Below are positions 1-10,442 of a stretch of DNA of 64,000 nucleotides, one piece after another; within the stretch, counting starts at the first letter, position 1, and each line of letters begins with the position of its first letter. The translations under genes were made by a program, and so were the position numbers. Source of the stretch: Endomychus coccineus (taxonomy: Eukaryota; Arthropoda; Insecta; Coleoptera; Endomychidae); the NCBI GenBank assembly GCA_958510875.1, contig OY294067.1:280197242-280261241 (forward strand), given 5' to 3'. Below the pieces are notes generated by a model. That model saw only the letters and a list, made by a program, of their open reading frames with translations. It did no database searches and had not been told where the DNA came from.

Positions 1-223
1 ATTGTAAATTTCACCATCAACATTCTTACGCTTCATTAGCTTAACACGATAAGCTCTATCGAATAAAAAGCCAGTCACCCTAGCGCATAGAAATCTCCAG
101 TTACATTTTCATTTGCAGAAGAAAAGGAACAGGAAAAATATGGGAGTCTTCCCAATTTTCAATCACCTTACTTATGTTGAATTTAGTCTAGGAACAAAGA
201 GTATAACCATTAGTAGAGACCGA

Positions 224-372
224 TCTGTTAATACTGATTCTTGACCCAGGTTTGAATTATATATGAATTCTCGGGAAATAGGTCACACTAACACATAGGC
301 TTATTATTTTCGTCTTTACGTACGTTTTGGTCCCACGACCATCATCAGAAGACGCGTCAATGCCTTAAAAAA
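224..372 (-). repeat. PLE terminal repeat (pLTR), inverted, with decayed hammerhead motif
   Basis: On the minus strand this matches the terminal repeat seen at 1590-1800, 12960-13170 and 62961-63060. It contains a hammerhead-like block at 311-354: stem I halves CGTCTT and AAGACG pair perfectly, the CTGATGA box is present, and stem II GGTC/GACC is closed by a 4-base loop. The box expected as GAAA reads AAAA, so the essential G is lost. Hammerhead ribozymes are an established feature of Penelope-like element terminal repeats. Confidence 0.75.
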
Positions 373-386
373 GGATGATATAAGTA

Positions 387-1590
387 TTGCGCATAAACCT
401 ACTACCTGTGTTGGTGATTATTTTTCAAATCTAAAACCTTCAATAACCAAACCCACACAGGCATAGCATAGGCATAGAGAAAAATCGTTTCAACTATCAT
501 ACAAAAAAGACAAAAAGTTCTTAGATGTTCTTAGAACGAAGATAAATGTAATAAAATCCTCATAATGCTTAGAGATGACTACGAAAACAAAATAAGAAAA
601 ATGGTTAATTGATGAAATAGGTTATAAAGAATTAAAATCTGACCATACATTATTAGTAAAAAATGACAAGAATAAATTAATAAATAAATAGTGCAAAAAT
701 ATGATAATCCCTTTGATTTGAAAAATAAATTAATTTGCCATAATGGGGAAGCACCTTATACATTGTGAGTAATATGGAGCGCCTACCTACAATTTATTGA
801 TATCTACCAACAATATAATACGAAAAAATGAGTTTTGTGAAAAATCCATTCGTACCCGTAGATCATCTATTAATTTCCTTGGACGCTGTTTAAGCGTTGG
901 GCAGAGATTAAAAACCACACACCTCTAGATCAATCTGAATTTATAAATGCAGAAAAGTTTTGTTTAGACTGCACTTATTTTCAATACGGTGAGCAATATT
1001 CTGGACAAATATTCGGCACAGCAATAGGAGATTCTATTCCAGCTACTTTTGCTAACCTAGTTATGGAATGCCTAGAAGAATCTGTAATAAATTCATTATA
1101 TTTTCAACCCGTATTCTTTAACCGGTTTGTGAATGATTGCCTAATGTGTGTTCTCAATGATGAAATTCAGTAGGTGATTAATAAATTTTACAATTTCTAC
1201 AGTAAACTTCAATTTACTTGTAAAATAGATGTGAACAAAAACATAAATATCCTAAATCTCAACATCAGGTATGAGTCGGAAAGATAAAAACTACGTGGTT
1301 TACTTAAGAAGTTTGATCTCAGCGATATCTTCACTTCAATTCAGTTGCACCAACAAGTTATAAAAAAAGTGTTATAAACAGCATTACAGATCGCGCTGTT
1401 AAATTGTCCAACCAGAGGACCGTCCTGAAGAATGTGTCTGTAAATAATGGAGCAGACGTTCAATCATTGAGTCAGATTTATACTAATTGAATCAATTAAA
1501 ACCCTTGCAAATTCCCACATGCGTCTTTATAATGTTAAAAGTATATTTTAGGTAGAATGCTACATTAGCAATATTTCTAATTCAGATTAC
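387..1590 (+). pseudogene. Penelope-like element reverse transcriptase remnant
   Basis: This is a broken coding region of a Penelope-like retroelement (reverse transcriptase plus downstream endonuclease in intact members). The best open stretch, about 880-1171, contains a GTAIGD block at 1015-1032, equivalent to the PLE G-x-x-MGSP region, then ANLVMECLEE, and then FVNDC at about 1126-1140, the counterpart of the catalytic Y/F-V-D-D box with the first Asp changed to Asn. Further on, KLQFTCKIDVNKNINILNL matches the PLE segment after the catalytic box. Stops and frameshifts occur throughout. At 1396-1560 the text jumps to the element's far 3' end, which also occurs at 12629-12730, so there is a large internal deletion. 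The 387-470 part resembles 12270-12360. Not functional. Confidence 0.75.
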
Positions 1591-1800
1591 ATTTTCGGGC
1601 ATTTTTAATTGAAATTGGTGCGAAAAGGACGATTTGTGCTGATACGATTAGTTTTAGAAACCACGTTTTAGACATTGATACGTCTCCTGATGATGGTCGT
1701 GAGATCAAAGCGTACGTAAAGACGAAAATAATAAGCATATGTGTTAGTCTGACTTATTTCACGAGAATTTATATAGAAGACAGATCTGTTGAATATTACG
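1590..1800 (+). repeat. PLE terminal repeat, direct orientation, with decayed hammerhead motif
   Basis: Same repeat as 12960-13170. A hammerhead-like block lies at 1681-1724: CTGATGA is intact and the stem III palindrome CGTACGTA is kept. Stem II is weakened (GGTC versus GATC) and the GAAA box is lost. With the inverted copy at 224-372 it frames the PLE remnant, giving the inverted-flank arrangement known for PLEs. Confidence 0.7.
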
Positions 1801-3430
1801 CACAATGGGCCCAACCTGGCGCTCTACGTGCTGAAAAGGCATATTACTGATGTATAGCAATCCTATACATAGGAAAGTAGCTAATTAAAGGACTTTCCGA
1901 CGTAAAGAAAATTATTTTTGGGTCACCGGGATTTAATTGTGGGATATAAAGCTGAGACTCTGGTTAATCAGGGAGATGAGCTTTTGAAATTATAAAATAT
2001 AAAGAAATAAAGATTTTCCTCTATAATATTCACAAAACAATAGATATTCTTTACAACGATATTTGTATTAACAAGTCGATATCAAACAGTGAACCGAAAT
2101 AGTGTCTGAACTAAATCAAGTTATAAGTGAGCTTAGTTTGTCAGAGCCAGAGTCCCTGATCAAATAACGAATTCCGAAATATAGAAAACCAGAATAATCC
2201 CTACAGACCAGAGGTTCGGTCCGTCGAGAATTGATATGTTTCCGGTTATTCTCGACTCTTGACCTGGTAGCAATAAAACGCCCTCGGACTTCAATATCAC
2301 ATCAAATTTGTAATGTCCACTCATTATCCAATGTTTTACGCCCTTCCGGTGAACCTAATTCTGATGAGCAAACAATAACACACGGTCCCCAAATTTAAAG
2401 TTGGTTATACTGCGACATAAAAATTCCGAAGCGAATTTTCCAAGGGACTGTAAAATTTCATTTATTCGTGTTTTCTCTTTTACGTAGTACGGAGTTCAGT
2501 AGAGACATTAACTTTATATGAGCCTTACGGCGAGTTTTATTTCTTGATTATCAACCCCAACAATTATATATTTAATATGAACTTCTGCTGAAAAGTGTGA
2601 TTTATAAGTTCACTTACTTTAAAACACATGTTCATCATCAATGTGGCTCTATTTCTTTCTTTCGAAATTTTAGGCTTTACTACGTGGAGATTCTCATTCA
2701 AACTGTGAATGTAACACATATTATTTACACTTCTTTAACATTAGTTTAATAATTTTCCCCGCTCATCTATATTTATCTATTCACCAAGCGGCTACACATT
2801 TCCAGTTACTAATTGAGATTGGTTGTTCAAATCACATAATTATACGACAAACCGTCTTCCTTTTTGTTGCTAAGTGATTGGGAAGATGTAATTTGTCCCT
2901 CCTCTTCGTGGGCTATCATAATCGAAAATAATAACCTATTCCAAAGAGCACTAACTCGTGGTGGTTTTAGGTAGGACAAAAAAATATGATGCAACAATAA
3001 ATTATCATAAGCAACATAGAAATATTGTAATAATAAATCATTTGTACGTGTGGAATTCGAGATAAAATAGAATCCAACAGTCGTAACAGATCAATAGAGC
3101 TCTAGTTCCATCTGATTGAAAGTAGTTTGCATCATTTATCGGTTCGCATATCAAGACTCGAGATAAAACTGCAAACATGTCAAACGGTCGATTCATCGGA
3201 GAATAAAAATATTTTGTAATCGCACCGTCTAATCTGTAAGGACAAGATGCATCGTGGGAATTCTGGTTTCCGAAGACACTTCCATTTTGTTCGGAAACTG
3301 ATATTAGCAAAGTTTTATTGCAGACTTTAAAAATGTACGTAGCGGCTGGATTGTCTTATAGCTCAGCGGGTAGTATTCCTTCGGTAGCTATCTTTTTAAG
3401 TAATGTTACAGAGATTGATCGGTATACATA
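1801..3430. other. Intergenic, nothing recognised
   Basis: No coding signal that I can assign. There is a short hairpin at 2224-2257 (GTCGAGAA paired with TTCTCGAC). Short open frames near 3038-3589 show no family resemblance and read through non-coding or repeat sequence. Confidence 0.4.
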
Positions 3431-3656
3431 AAGCCGCGTATAGTCTTGCGAGCTGAGCGGCTCATGAGACACTCTGTAGTCAGTGTGGACTTGGTTCTGA
3501 GCGCAGTTTGAGCCGACTTTGAGTAGCTCGCTGTGAGCCGGTTTATTCAGCGAGCACAAACAGAAGCTCAGGCTCAATTTGGACGGCAAAAAGTGGTGCT
3601 CGCAAGTGGTTTATACGTGTATTAAACCACGGCGGCATGGCTGTCTCATAGGGACT

Positions 3657-3776
3657 AAAGAATGAGGACAGTTCGAACATTTTTTAAAGAAGATGCTTGG
3701 CGAGATATTAGTGCAGCAATGAAGCGGCCACGGATGAATGTGTGGGTTCGTACCGGGGAGAAAAAAGCAAGGTGAA
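3657..3776 (+). pseudogene. MADF/Myb-like DNA-binding domain trace
   Basis: A short reading frame from the ATG near 3662 gives FFKEDAWRDISAAMKRP, which resembles the middle of a MADF-type DNA-binding domain (aromatic-acidic-x-x-A-W-x-x-I-x-x-x-M). The expected continuation (W-R-x-L-R-D) is lost by frameshift or mutation. It lies inside the candidate Harbinger-like repeats, where such a protein would be expected. Identification is by pattern only. Confidence 0.3.
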
Positions 3777-3963
3777 GAAAAGATTGAACTTTTTTCATAA
3801 CGAGTTCGTTAAATTTTCTCGAATAATAAATATAATAATTATGTGATGAAACTAGCCAAGATAGATAATAACTAGGCCTATATAAATAAATACAAATATA
3901 GGATTAAGCACTAAACATCTTGTGTACGTTTACAATTACCAATGAAAAATACTAGCATTAGAG

Positions 3964-4815
3964 AATTAAGCTCCGTCTACGTTTTTCAAATGTTTCGATC
4001 CCTTCCAAATAATACGCAATCCTTCAAAATAGGCGTTTGTTTCAGCGATGACCTCATCATTGGAGCCAAATCTCTTTCCGCCGAGCCATTTCTTCAAGCT
4101 TGGAAATAAATACAAATTGTAGCGGGCCAAATCTGGAGAAACTGGTGGATGACGAACCAATTCGTAATGTAATTCATGCAATTTTGCCATTTCGACTGCG
4201 GACCTGTGCGCCGATGCGTTTTTTCTTTGCCAAATGTCCAATCGATCCAACAGCTCCGCGTAATATACCTACGCCGGTGATCGTTTAGTTCTTTTCAAGG
4301 TAATCTATATGGACGATACCGTGTGCATACCAAAAAACTGTCGCCATGACTTTGTTGGACAATAAACCCACTTTGGCTGTTTTGGGTTTCGATTCGCCAG
4401 AACAAGGCCACTGTTTCTTTAATCTCTGGCGTGTTGTGATGGATCCATGTTTCGTTCACGGTTACTGAAAGGCGCAAAAAGTCATTATTGCGCTTGAACA
4501 TCGCCAAACACTTATTTGAAGTTATCACACGGTCGAGCTTGTTATCAACGAGAGCAAATGCGGCACCCCTCTGATAGGTAGCTTTCTCATATTCAAAAAT
4601 GTATGCAAAATATTCCGTAGCCGTTCGGTTGAGATGCTCATAGCCTCAGCAATCTCGTGCATTTCAACTCGCCGATCGTCCATTATCATTCCATGGATTT
4701 TATCGACGATTTCTATCGTTGATACCTCAATTAGATGACCAGAACGTTCGGCGTCCTTTGTGGTCATAATAACCACAACAAAAATCAGTGAACCATTTGT
4801 CAATCATTCCAATCC
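3964..4815 (-). pseudogene. Mariner (irritans-like) transposase remnant, copy 1
   Basis: Three minus-strand open pieces in order (4803-4525, 4528-4295, 4250-3966) together resemble a mariner DD34D transposase. First comes a helix-turn-helix part with the typical KIHGMIMDDRR and ISTERLRNILH runs. Then comes the VNETWIHH segment around the first catalytic site, where the usual Asp is Asn. Last comes the C-terminal SAHRSAVEMAKLHEL and SPDLARYNLY region, where the third catalytic Asp is also Asn and the second (normally in QQDNAP) is Lys. The N-terminal ~50 residues are missing; homology to copy 2 stops near 4815. Frames are interrupted at least twice. It belongs to the same family as the copy at 41771-43020. 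Not active. Confidence 0.9.
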
Positions 4816-5131
4816 AACAAAGAGTATCTGTAATCTTAAAGTAATATTTTCCCAGGAGCTAAAGTAGTGTCAAAAGCCGATGGTTTGACCTACATCAATC
4901 CAGATCCATACCATTTTTTGAATAGCTCAATGCGCCAACACCAATGGGTTTTCTTATATAAATTGGCCATATTATACAAAGTTTCTTCTCCAGACACCTT
5001 GTTGAAAATGGAAACGTACTGAAACGGAGCGCTGTGGGCTCGCGATCAATGTAGGCTCACATAGTTCTCATGGTAGGCTCAAGTACTCTTTTTTTTCATA
5101 AGCCGCTCAGCTCGTCTATACGCGCCTTTAG

Positions 5132-6270
5132 AAGAATTCCACTGGATACCTCCTAATGAATTTATATACTTTCGGGATTGTACATTAATGATGAATTTTA
5201 ATTTTAACCTGTATTGTCAGAATAACCATTAAGTCACTTTTGAATAGTCGCTAATAGTGACAGCTAGACATTCTCGCTATCAATAAAACTGGCAATGCAT
5301 TTTGTTCTCGCAACGTGAACAGGGAAGAAATTTAATCTTAAAGCTCCAAGGCAATGGAAATATTGATTTCAACCAAATTCAAAGAGATGTACGACAAAAA
5401 ATAATGTATTATTAAACTCATGGAAATTCGTGAATTTTTTTGTAAAAGATGGCATACTTTTCCAGCCTGCTGATGTTTCATTTTTCGGCTGCAAATTAAT
5501 GTTGAATTTACGAGACAGTATGAATTAAATATGTATCCATTAGGACGGTCTTATCCGTCGACTTCGCCCGCCGGAACAGGTAATACCAGACGGAGTAGTA
5601 AACTAACATCATAGTAAATGATTAGAAACAGCTAAAGGCATGAAAACACGTCCAACGTCAAAACTATAAGATGTGCCATGTCATTGAAAGTTTGTTCAAA
5701 TTGACAATATATTTCATAATATTTTGTTATCAATCAAACAATCAAAATCATTGAACTAAAGGACCTTACCTTGTATATTCTCAAGATATCTCGGATACGA
5801 CAATCAATGAAAGAGAATTAATTCAGTTCCATGTACATTCAGTATATGAACTTCCCGTGAGATTACTTGACAGTTTCGGTAACATGTGATGATAGAAATA
5901 GAAGTTGGTAGAACACGTACTCGTTCCTAGAAGCTCGAAGAAAGAAATACGACCTTTGTTTTTACACGGGAGAATTTTATACCCTTGCGGCTACGATTCC
6001 GCTAACGGTCGACATCACGGTTTGGCCTCGGTATAAATTCGGATTGCCTTTTTTTGCCATTCAACATTCATCAACCCAGTGATAATTAAACTTTCTCTCT
6101 GAAGCGACTCTTTGATAAAGTGAGTGAAATTAAATCAACGCCAAAGCTTCAAATAGTTATTAAAATGATCAAAAGTAATACTCGAGTGAAATAAGACTAT
6201 CTAATATGATCACACCAATAAGTACGAAATAATCACCCTTATCCACTACAAATACTATTGAAGTACTGAG
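5132..6270. other. Intergenic, possible promoter near its end
   Basis: No coding or repeat match seen apart from the TATA-like region annotated separately at 6032-6120. Confidence 0.35.
6032..6120 (+). promoter_or_regulatory. Candidate TATA promoter with non-coding first exon
   Basis: TATAAA at 6032-6037 is followed about 30 bases later by an initiator-like TCAACATTC (6061-6069), a stretch without any ATG, and a splice-donor-like AAAGTGAGTG around 6117-6126. Spacing fits an insect core promoter plus a short 5' UTR exon. There is no recognisable downstream gene, so this may be chance. Confidence 0.2.
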
Positions 6271-6275
6271 AACCT

Positions 6276-6470
6276 TTCGGCTACCAAGTAATCATCATCC
6301 GAGTGAACTAAATTTGAAAACAGAATGTACCTGTTTAAATTTTATTTCGGGTTAATAATGCAAACAAGGGATTACCCTCAGCTGGAGAAAAATCTGAATT
6401 TAATAAATTGTTTTTCCCTTATATATTTCCATCCCTTCTATATTACCTAGATATCTGCCCGTACTGAGTT
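6276..6470 (-). pseudogene. PLE 3' segment (second PLE type), inverted copy
   Basis: Bases 6345-6470 are a clear inverted copy of 7930-8055, which encodes the end of a PLE open frame. Just outside, 6276-6306 read on the minus strand as a decayed ATGATGA...CGAAAGG block of the kind found in PLE terminal repeats. The pair therefore looks like the inverted flanks of one PLE insertion about 1.8 kb long. Confidence 0.55.
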
Positions 6471-7599
6471 TCAAAATTGATAAACTTTCTAATGTCACCT
6501 GTATTTATTCTGCTAATGCTGATTTTTCACTATTATTCTTCTTTATATGGTTAGAATATTCTTTATAACGAGTTAAAATCTTCTACTTTATAGCATTTTG
6601 AACGCGACTAACAATCAAGATTGTAAATTACAGATTTGACGAAATCGAGAACTTATTTAAAGGTATTGCCTGAACGGTTTTATAGCTTGTTCTTGCATCT
6701 ACTATAAGCGGGTTTTATTGCAAATCTAGAATACCAATTATGGAATTTATTGATTACTGAAGGATGATAGATCAAACTAATTGTATTTCATTGAATTATC
6801 TGGAAGTAAAGGCTCTAATTTGGTTAGTTGATTGCGTTCCATTATCCGTTTTTGGTTAGAAATTGACTTATTATCAAAGAATTGTCGTAAACATTGTCTG
6901 TAGCTATTTAAAAATATTTCATCCTTTTTCGTAAAATTTTTAAATTTTAAAACTTCATTTATAAATAATTTTACTGAAAATTACAAACTTTGTTCAAACG
7001 TATGAATTTTTTGATAAAAATGTGCGTTCTTTTATAGTTACCAGTATACTTTAAATTTTGAATAAATGAAATATTCATTTATCAGTAAATACCTTTTTTT
7101 AGATGAAATTTCGAAAGTACTTTCACACAATTTTTATTTAAATTTTTTATAAGTTATTTAATTAATAAGTTAATGAAATTTTTATGGTTTTTGAATATAA
7201 CAAATTTATTTATATTTATAATTGATAAATTGAAGTTTAAAATAGTTTGTAGGGATTTATTATTGATTTTCATATATATTAATTAAATAAATAAAAAGTA
7301 TAAATTCATTATTTATTATTAAAATAGCAATTTAGTTGAATTTATTAATTTGTATTGAATAAGTTTTATTTAATTATTCTTCAAATATTTATAGAGTATA
7401 TTCAGATATTTTGATTTCATATTAAATTAATTAATTAAGTTTCCCAACTTCCTTGTTATAATTTTTCACGCTCAAAGGAACGTTTAATAATAAACAAAAC
7501 TATGGAATGTAGCTTTTCTATAATTAATTGGTGTTCGTGAATCCACTGAAAATATCTACTCGTTTGAGTAGTTTTTCTGTATATGTCGAATTCCAACAT
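6471..7599. other. Very AT-rich spacer inside the PLE pair
   Basis: Extremely A/T-rich, especially 6900-7450, with no coding signal. It may be decayed PLE interior. Confidence 0.4.
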
Positions 7600-7609
7600 C
7601 GTTGACAAT

Positions 7610-8055
7610 ATTGAACATCTTTCATAATATTATTGTCAAGAAAAGGAAGCCAGCTATTGCTTTCTAATTCTACAGTTTATAGATGCAAGTTAAAAAACAA
7701 TTTAGACAATACCCTTGGTAAAGTTCCCGATTTCAACAAATCTGGAATTTACAAAATGGATAGTGAGTAGTGTTCAAAATGCTATGTGTGTCAAATCACA
7801 AATAACATTCAACTCGTTATAAAGTACATTCTGCCCATATAAAAAATAATAATACTGAAAAATGAGCAATAGTAGAACATACTTTAAGTAGAGGTCATAT
7901 CCTTTCTCAAAAAACTTTTCAAGCCCAGTACAGGACAAATATCTAGGTAATAAAGAAGGGATGGAAATGTATGAGCGAAAAAGGAATTTATTAAATTTAG
8001 ATGTATCCCCAGCCGAGGGTAACCTCTTGTTTGCATTATTGACCTAAAATAATCG
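7610..8055 (+). pseudogene. PLE endonuclease-end remnant (GIY-YIG type)
   Basis: The translated trace contains NNLDNTLGKVPDFNKSGIYKM followed by CSKCYVCQ. This resembles the PLE linker and the start of the GIY-YIG endonuclease, where the usual pattern is S-G-[IV]-Y-K-x-x-C-x-x-C-x-x-x-Y-I-G-Q-T. Stops interrupt the frame. The tail continues to about 8045 with a run ending DVSPAEGNLLFALL. The catalytic GIY half survives; the YIG half is degenerate (YVCQ instead of YIGQ). Not functional. Confidence 0.6.
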
Positions 8056-8149
8056 TTAAAAAAAGTCCTAGAGCAAAAATTCCTCCACGATAGTATTTTT
8101 CATCGAATTTTACGCGTCTGTTTCGATGTCAGTCACAATAACTCCAAAA

Positions 8150-8535
8150 AGAAAGGTTCTGTCATATTCTAATTTTGGCAAAAAATCGTTTGGTGTTTGG
8201 TGACGAACCCTATTGTTTTAAAGAAAATCGTGTAATAAACACACCTGTATACATTGAATCGATTCGAAACTTTTACACTGAATTTAAGTAAATTCGCTTT
8301 CATCTAAATTCAAACAAAACTGTTCAACAACAACAAGAAGAATAATAAAAACACTTATTGAAGTAATCTCAAATTTACACCGTACTTTAAGTGTCGATAG
8401 CAAACCACGATGAACCATAGTTATAGACTAGAGGCTATTATACTCGGCTCCGACTCAGTCGGCTCGGGTTCGAATCTCAGAAACGTAAAATTCGTTTTGT
8501 AATAACATTTTCTCAAAAACATCATTAATTTGAAT
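8150..8535 (+). repeat. Dispersed repeat family A, copy 1 (Pol III box B-like motif)
   Basis: Shares order and sequence with 22990-23335: GAAAGGTTCT, GGTGACGAACCC, an ATTGAATCGATTC stretch, a GGGTTCGAATCTC motif at about 8468-8480, and the 3' tail AATAACATTTTCTCAAAAAC. The GGTTCGAAT core is like a tRNA box B, so a tRNA-derived SINE is possible. No cloverleaf folds and no convincing box A is placed at the right distance. Confidence 0.5.
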
Positions 8536-8539
8536 ATTA

Positions 8540-9340
8540 TTTAGTTGTGTAAAAATAATGAAATGAATAATTCTAGGTTACATTAATAATGGGAGTGCAT
8601 GTGGTGTAGATATTGCGAATTGACGATGGCTCATATAATATATTAATTTCAATACCTACACCAAGACGAATATTTCACGTAGGTTCATCATTATCGCGGG
8701 AGGATTTTTATTAATGTTTTGAGCTTCTGTAGAACGTTCATTTCGCTAGAAAGACTTGCCACACCGCAGATTCTTTTTACGATTTATGAATAAAAAATGT
8801 ACCGCCCAGGCTGTTGGGATTAACACATTAGCAAACGTATAACTTTGAAAGTTGCCTCGTTTTTGAACCTTCCTTACACAGGCCACTGCATGAGATATAC
8901 TTAAACAACTTTGTTGGCGAATAAGGGTGCTAACATCACAACGATCAAACGACACGGTTGGTGGGGGTCATCCACAAAAGAAATCTTTAAGCTCCAGACA
9001 ATAAGATGATGTCAGGCATTATGATTCCCAAAATATCGTATCGGGATCTGTTTGTTAATTTGAATATAAATGTTAATGTCAATAAGTAATTATTCAATAA
9101 ATTCAAATGATTTGTATCAATTATACTACCATTTCTTTATTCCATGTGTGAATAAGATGTCACTTTATAAAACTGAAATGATGATTATGGCCGTTAAGGT
9201 CTTCATTGTGGATGAATTCATTCTATCTTTTGGTAACTTTCGAAATATCAAATTAAGTGTAAGTATTACAATTTTTTCAATACTTAATTATTGGAAAATA
9301 AACATTTTTCTGATAAAAATGCGTGTAACGTAAAGATACA
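8540..9340. other. Intergenic, nothing recognised
   Basis: Open frames at 8746-8955 (minus) and 9070-9333 (plus) have no recognised domains and are AT-biased. I see no gene here. Confidence 0.35.
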
Positions 9341-9421
9341 TTAAACAAAAAATAATAAAAATACTGAAATGTAATAAAAATACTTAAAATAAAGAGTTAA
9401 AATTAAAATAATAAAATACTT

Positions 9422-9722
9422 ACGTTTCGGTCTCACGACCATCATCAGAAGACTTATTATGTCTACAAATTTTTGATTACTTAAAACTAATTGTATTACA
9501 CAAAGCGTCCAAATCGCACCAATTTCAATCAAAATGCCCACGTCGCCGACACGGCAGTGGATTCTTGATAATTTTACTATAGAATTGAGGATTACAATTT
9601 CGTTTAATCGTGTTCCTTTCGTTTCGGCGACGTGGGCATTTTGATTGAAATTGGTGCGATTTGGACGCTTTGTGTAATACAATTAGTTTTAAGTAATCAA
9701 AAATTTGTAGACATAATAAAGA
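9422..9722. repeat. PLE terminal repeat forming a ~97-bp inverted repeat
   Basis: Arms 9453-9549 and 9624-9721 are almost perfect inverted copies around a 74-bp spacer. Both derive from the PLE terminal repeat also seen at 12960-13170. On the left, 9422-9453 (minus strand) carries the CTGATGA, GGTC-loop-GACC and GAAA parts of a hammerhead; its stem III and 3' stem I half are replaced by other sequence, so it cannot fold completely. Confidence 0.75.
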
Positions 9723-9734
9723 CAAAAAATTTTA

Positions 9735-9815
9735 AAACAGAGTGTTAATGTGACCTATTTCCCGAGAATTTTTATATATAATTCATACTGGGTCAAGAAT
9801 CTTTATATTAATAAT
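9735..9815 (+). repeat. PLE terminal repeat outer segment
   Basis: The GTGACCTATTTCCCGAGAAT run and the following TGGGTCAAGAATC match the outer part of the PLE repeats at 224-290 and 63645-63700. It is separated from the adjoining hammerhead part by altered sequence. Confidence 0.65.
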
Positions 9816-9963
9816 GAAATACTAGATAACCACAAAACAAACTTGATAATAATTGATAATGAAGTTTTATGAAATTTTATTAAGGAATGATTCTATAATT
9901 ATTTTATTTTTTATCATCCACAGGTCTGAAATTTTGATAAAAGTTTATAACTGTTGTTCTTGT

Positions 9964-10033
9964 AATTGTATAGAATTATAAAACAATTGTATAGAATTAT
10001 AAAAAAAAAATTGTATAGAATTATAAAACAATT
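9964..10033 (+). repeat. Short tandem repeat, ~25-bp unit, three copies
   Basis: The unit ATTGTATAGAATTATAAAAC occurs three times in a row, with a longer A run after the second copy. Confidence 0.85.
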
Positions 10034-10188
10034 TGGGATCCAGATAACTGATGAGTCGCTGGCTAAAGGAAGTCTATTTCATTTGAGACATAAATAAATT
10101 GTTAAAGTTGAATTTTGTATTAATATTTTGCTCAAGTGTCTCATGAGACATATTTTTAAGCTATTGCGTATAGCTTTTATCCCTGCTT

Positions 10189-10442
10189 TGAGCGCGGCGA
10201 CCGAATCAAGAAATTCCGTAACGAAAAATAATGTAAGACCTAAACTCCTAACATGTGTCAAATTAATTAATTAATTTGAAGTTTCTAAAAGAGAGAACTT
10301 TCGCTATTTTATACGAATGTTATAACACTCTAGCGCTTTAGACTCCGGGATTTTCACGTGGCCTATCGAAATTAGAAGGTTCGAATTATCTACCTATCTT
10401 TGAGCGCGGCGACCGAATCAAGAAATTCCGTAACGAAAAATA
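10189..10442 (+). repeat. 45-bp direct repeat pair
   Basis: CTTTGAGCGCGGCGACCGAA and its continuation to AACGAAAAATA occur identically at 10189-10233 and 10398-10442, 209 bp apart. The second copy runs straight into the Helentron coding fragment. It is either a duplicated piece of the Helentron or a footprint of an insertion event. Confidence 0.85.

Larger units (their letters stand above)
3432..5125. mobile_element. Candidate PIF/Harbinger-like DNA transposon remnant with a nested mariner
   Basis: The left end, about 3432-3465, and the right end, about 5098-5125, are imperfect inverted copies of each other (shared core CGTATAG, GAGCTGAGCGGCT). Both sides carry many GAGCC/GGCTC subterminal motifs (3440-3600 and 5030-5095). 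The inside holds a short MADF-like coding trace and a mariner remnant on the other strand. PIF/Harbinger elements usually carry a MADF/Myb-type second protein and rich subterminal repeats, which is why I suggest that family. No clean 3-bp target duplication could be fixed. Confidence 0.4.

Noticed and set aside
1800..1835. LTR retrotransposon primer-binding site (GGGCCCAACCTGGCGCTC)
   Set aside because: No flanking long terminal repeat pair, no polypurine tract and no gag or pol trace nearby.
8400..8485. tRNA gene suggested by GGGTTCGAATCTC
   Set aside because: No acceptor or D-stem pairing, the T-arm does not pair well, and the segment is part of dispersed repeat family A.
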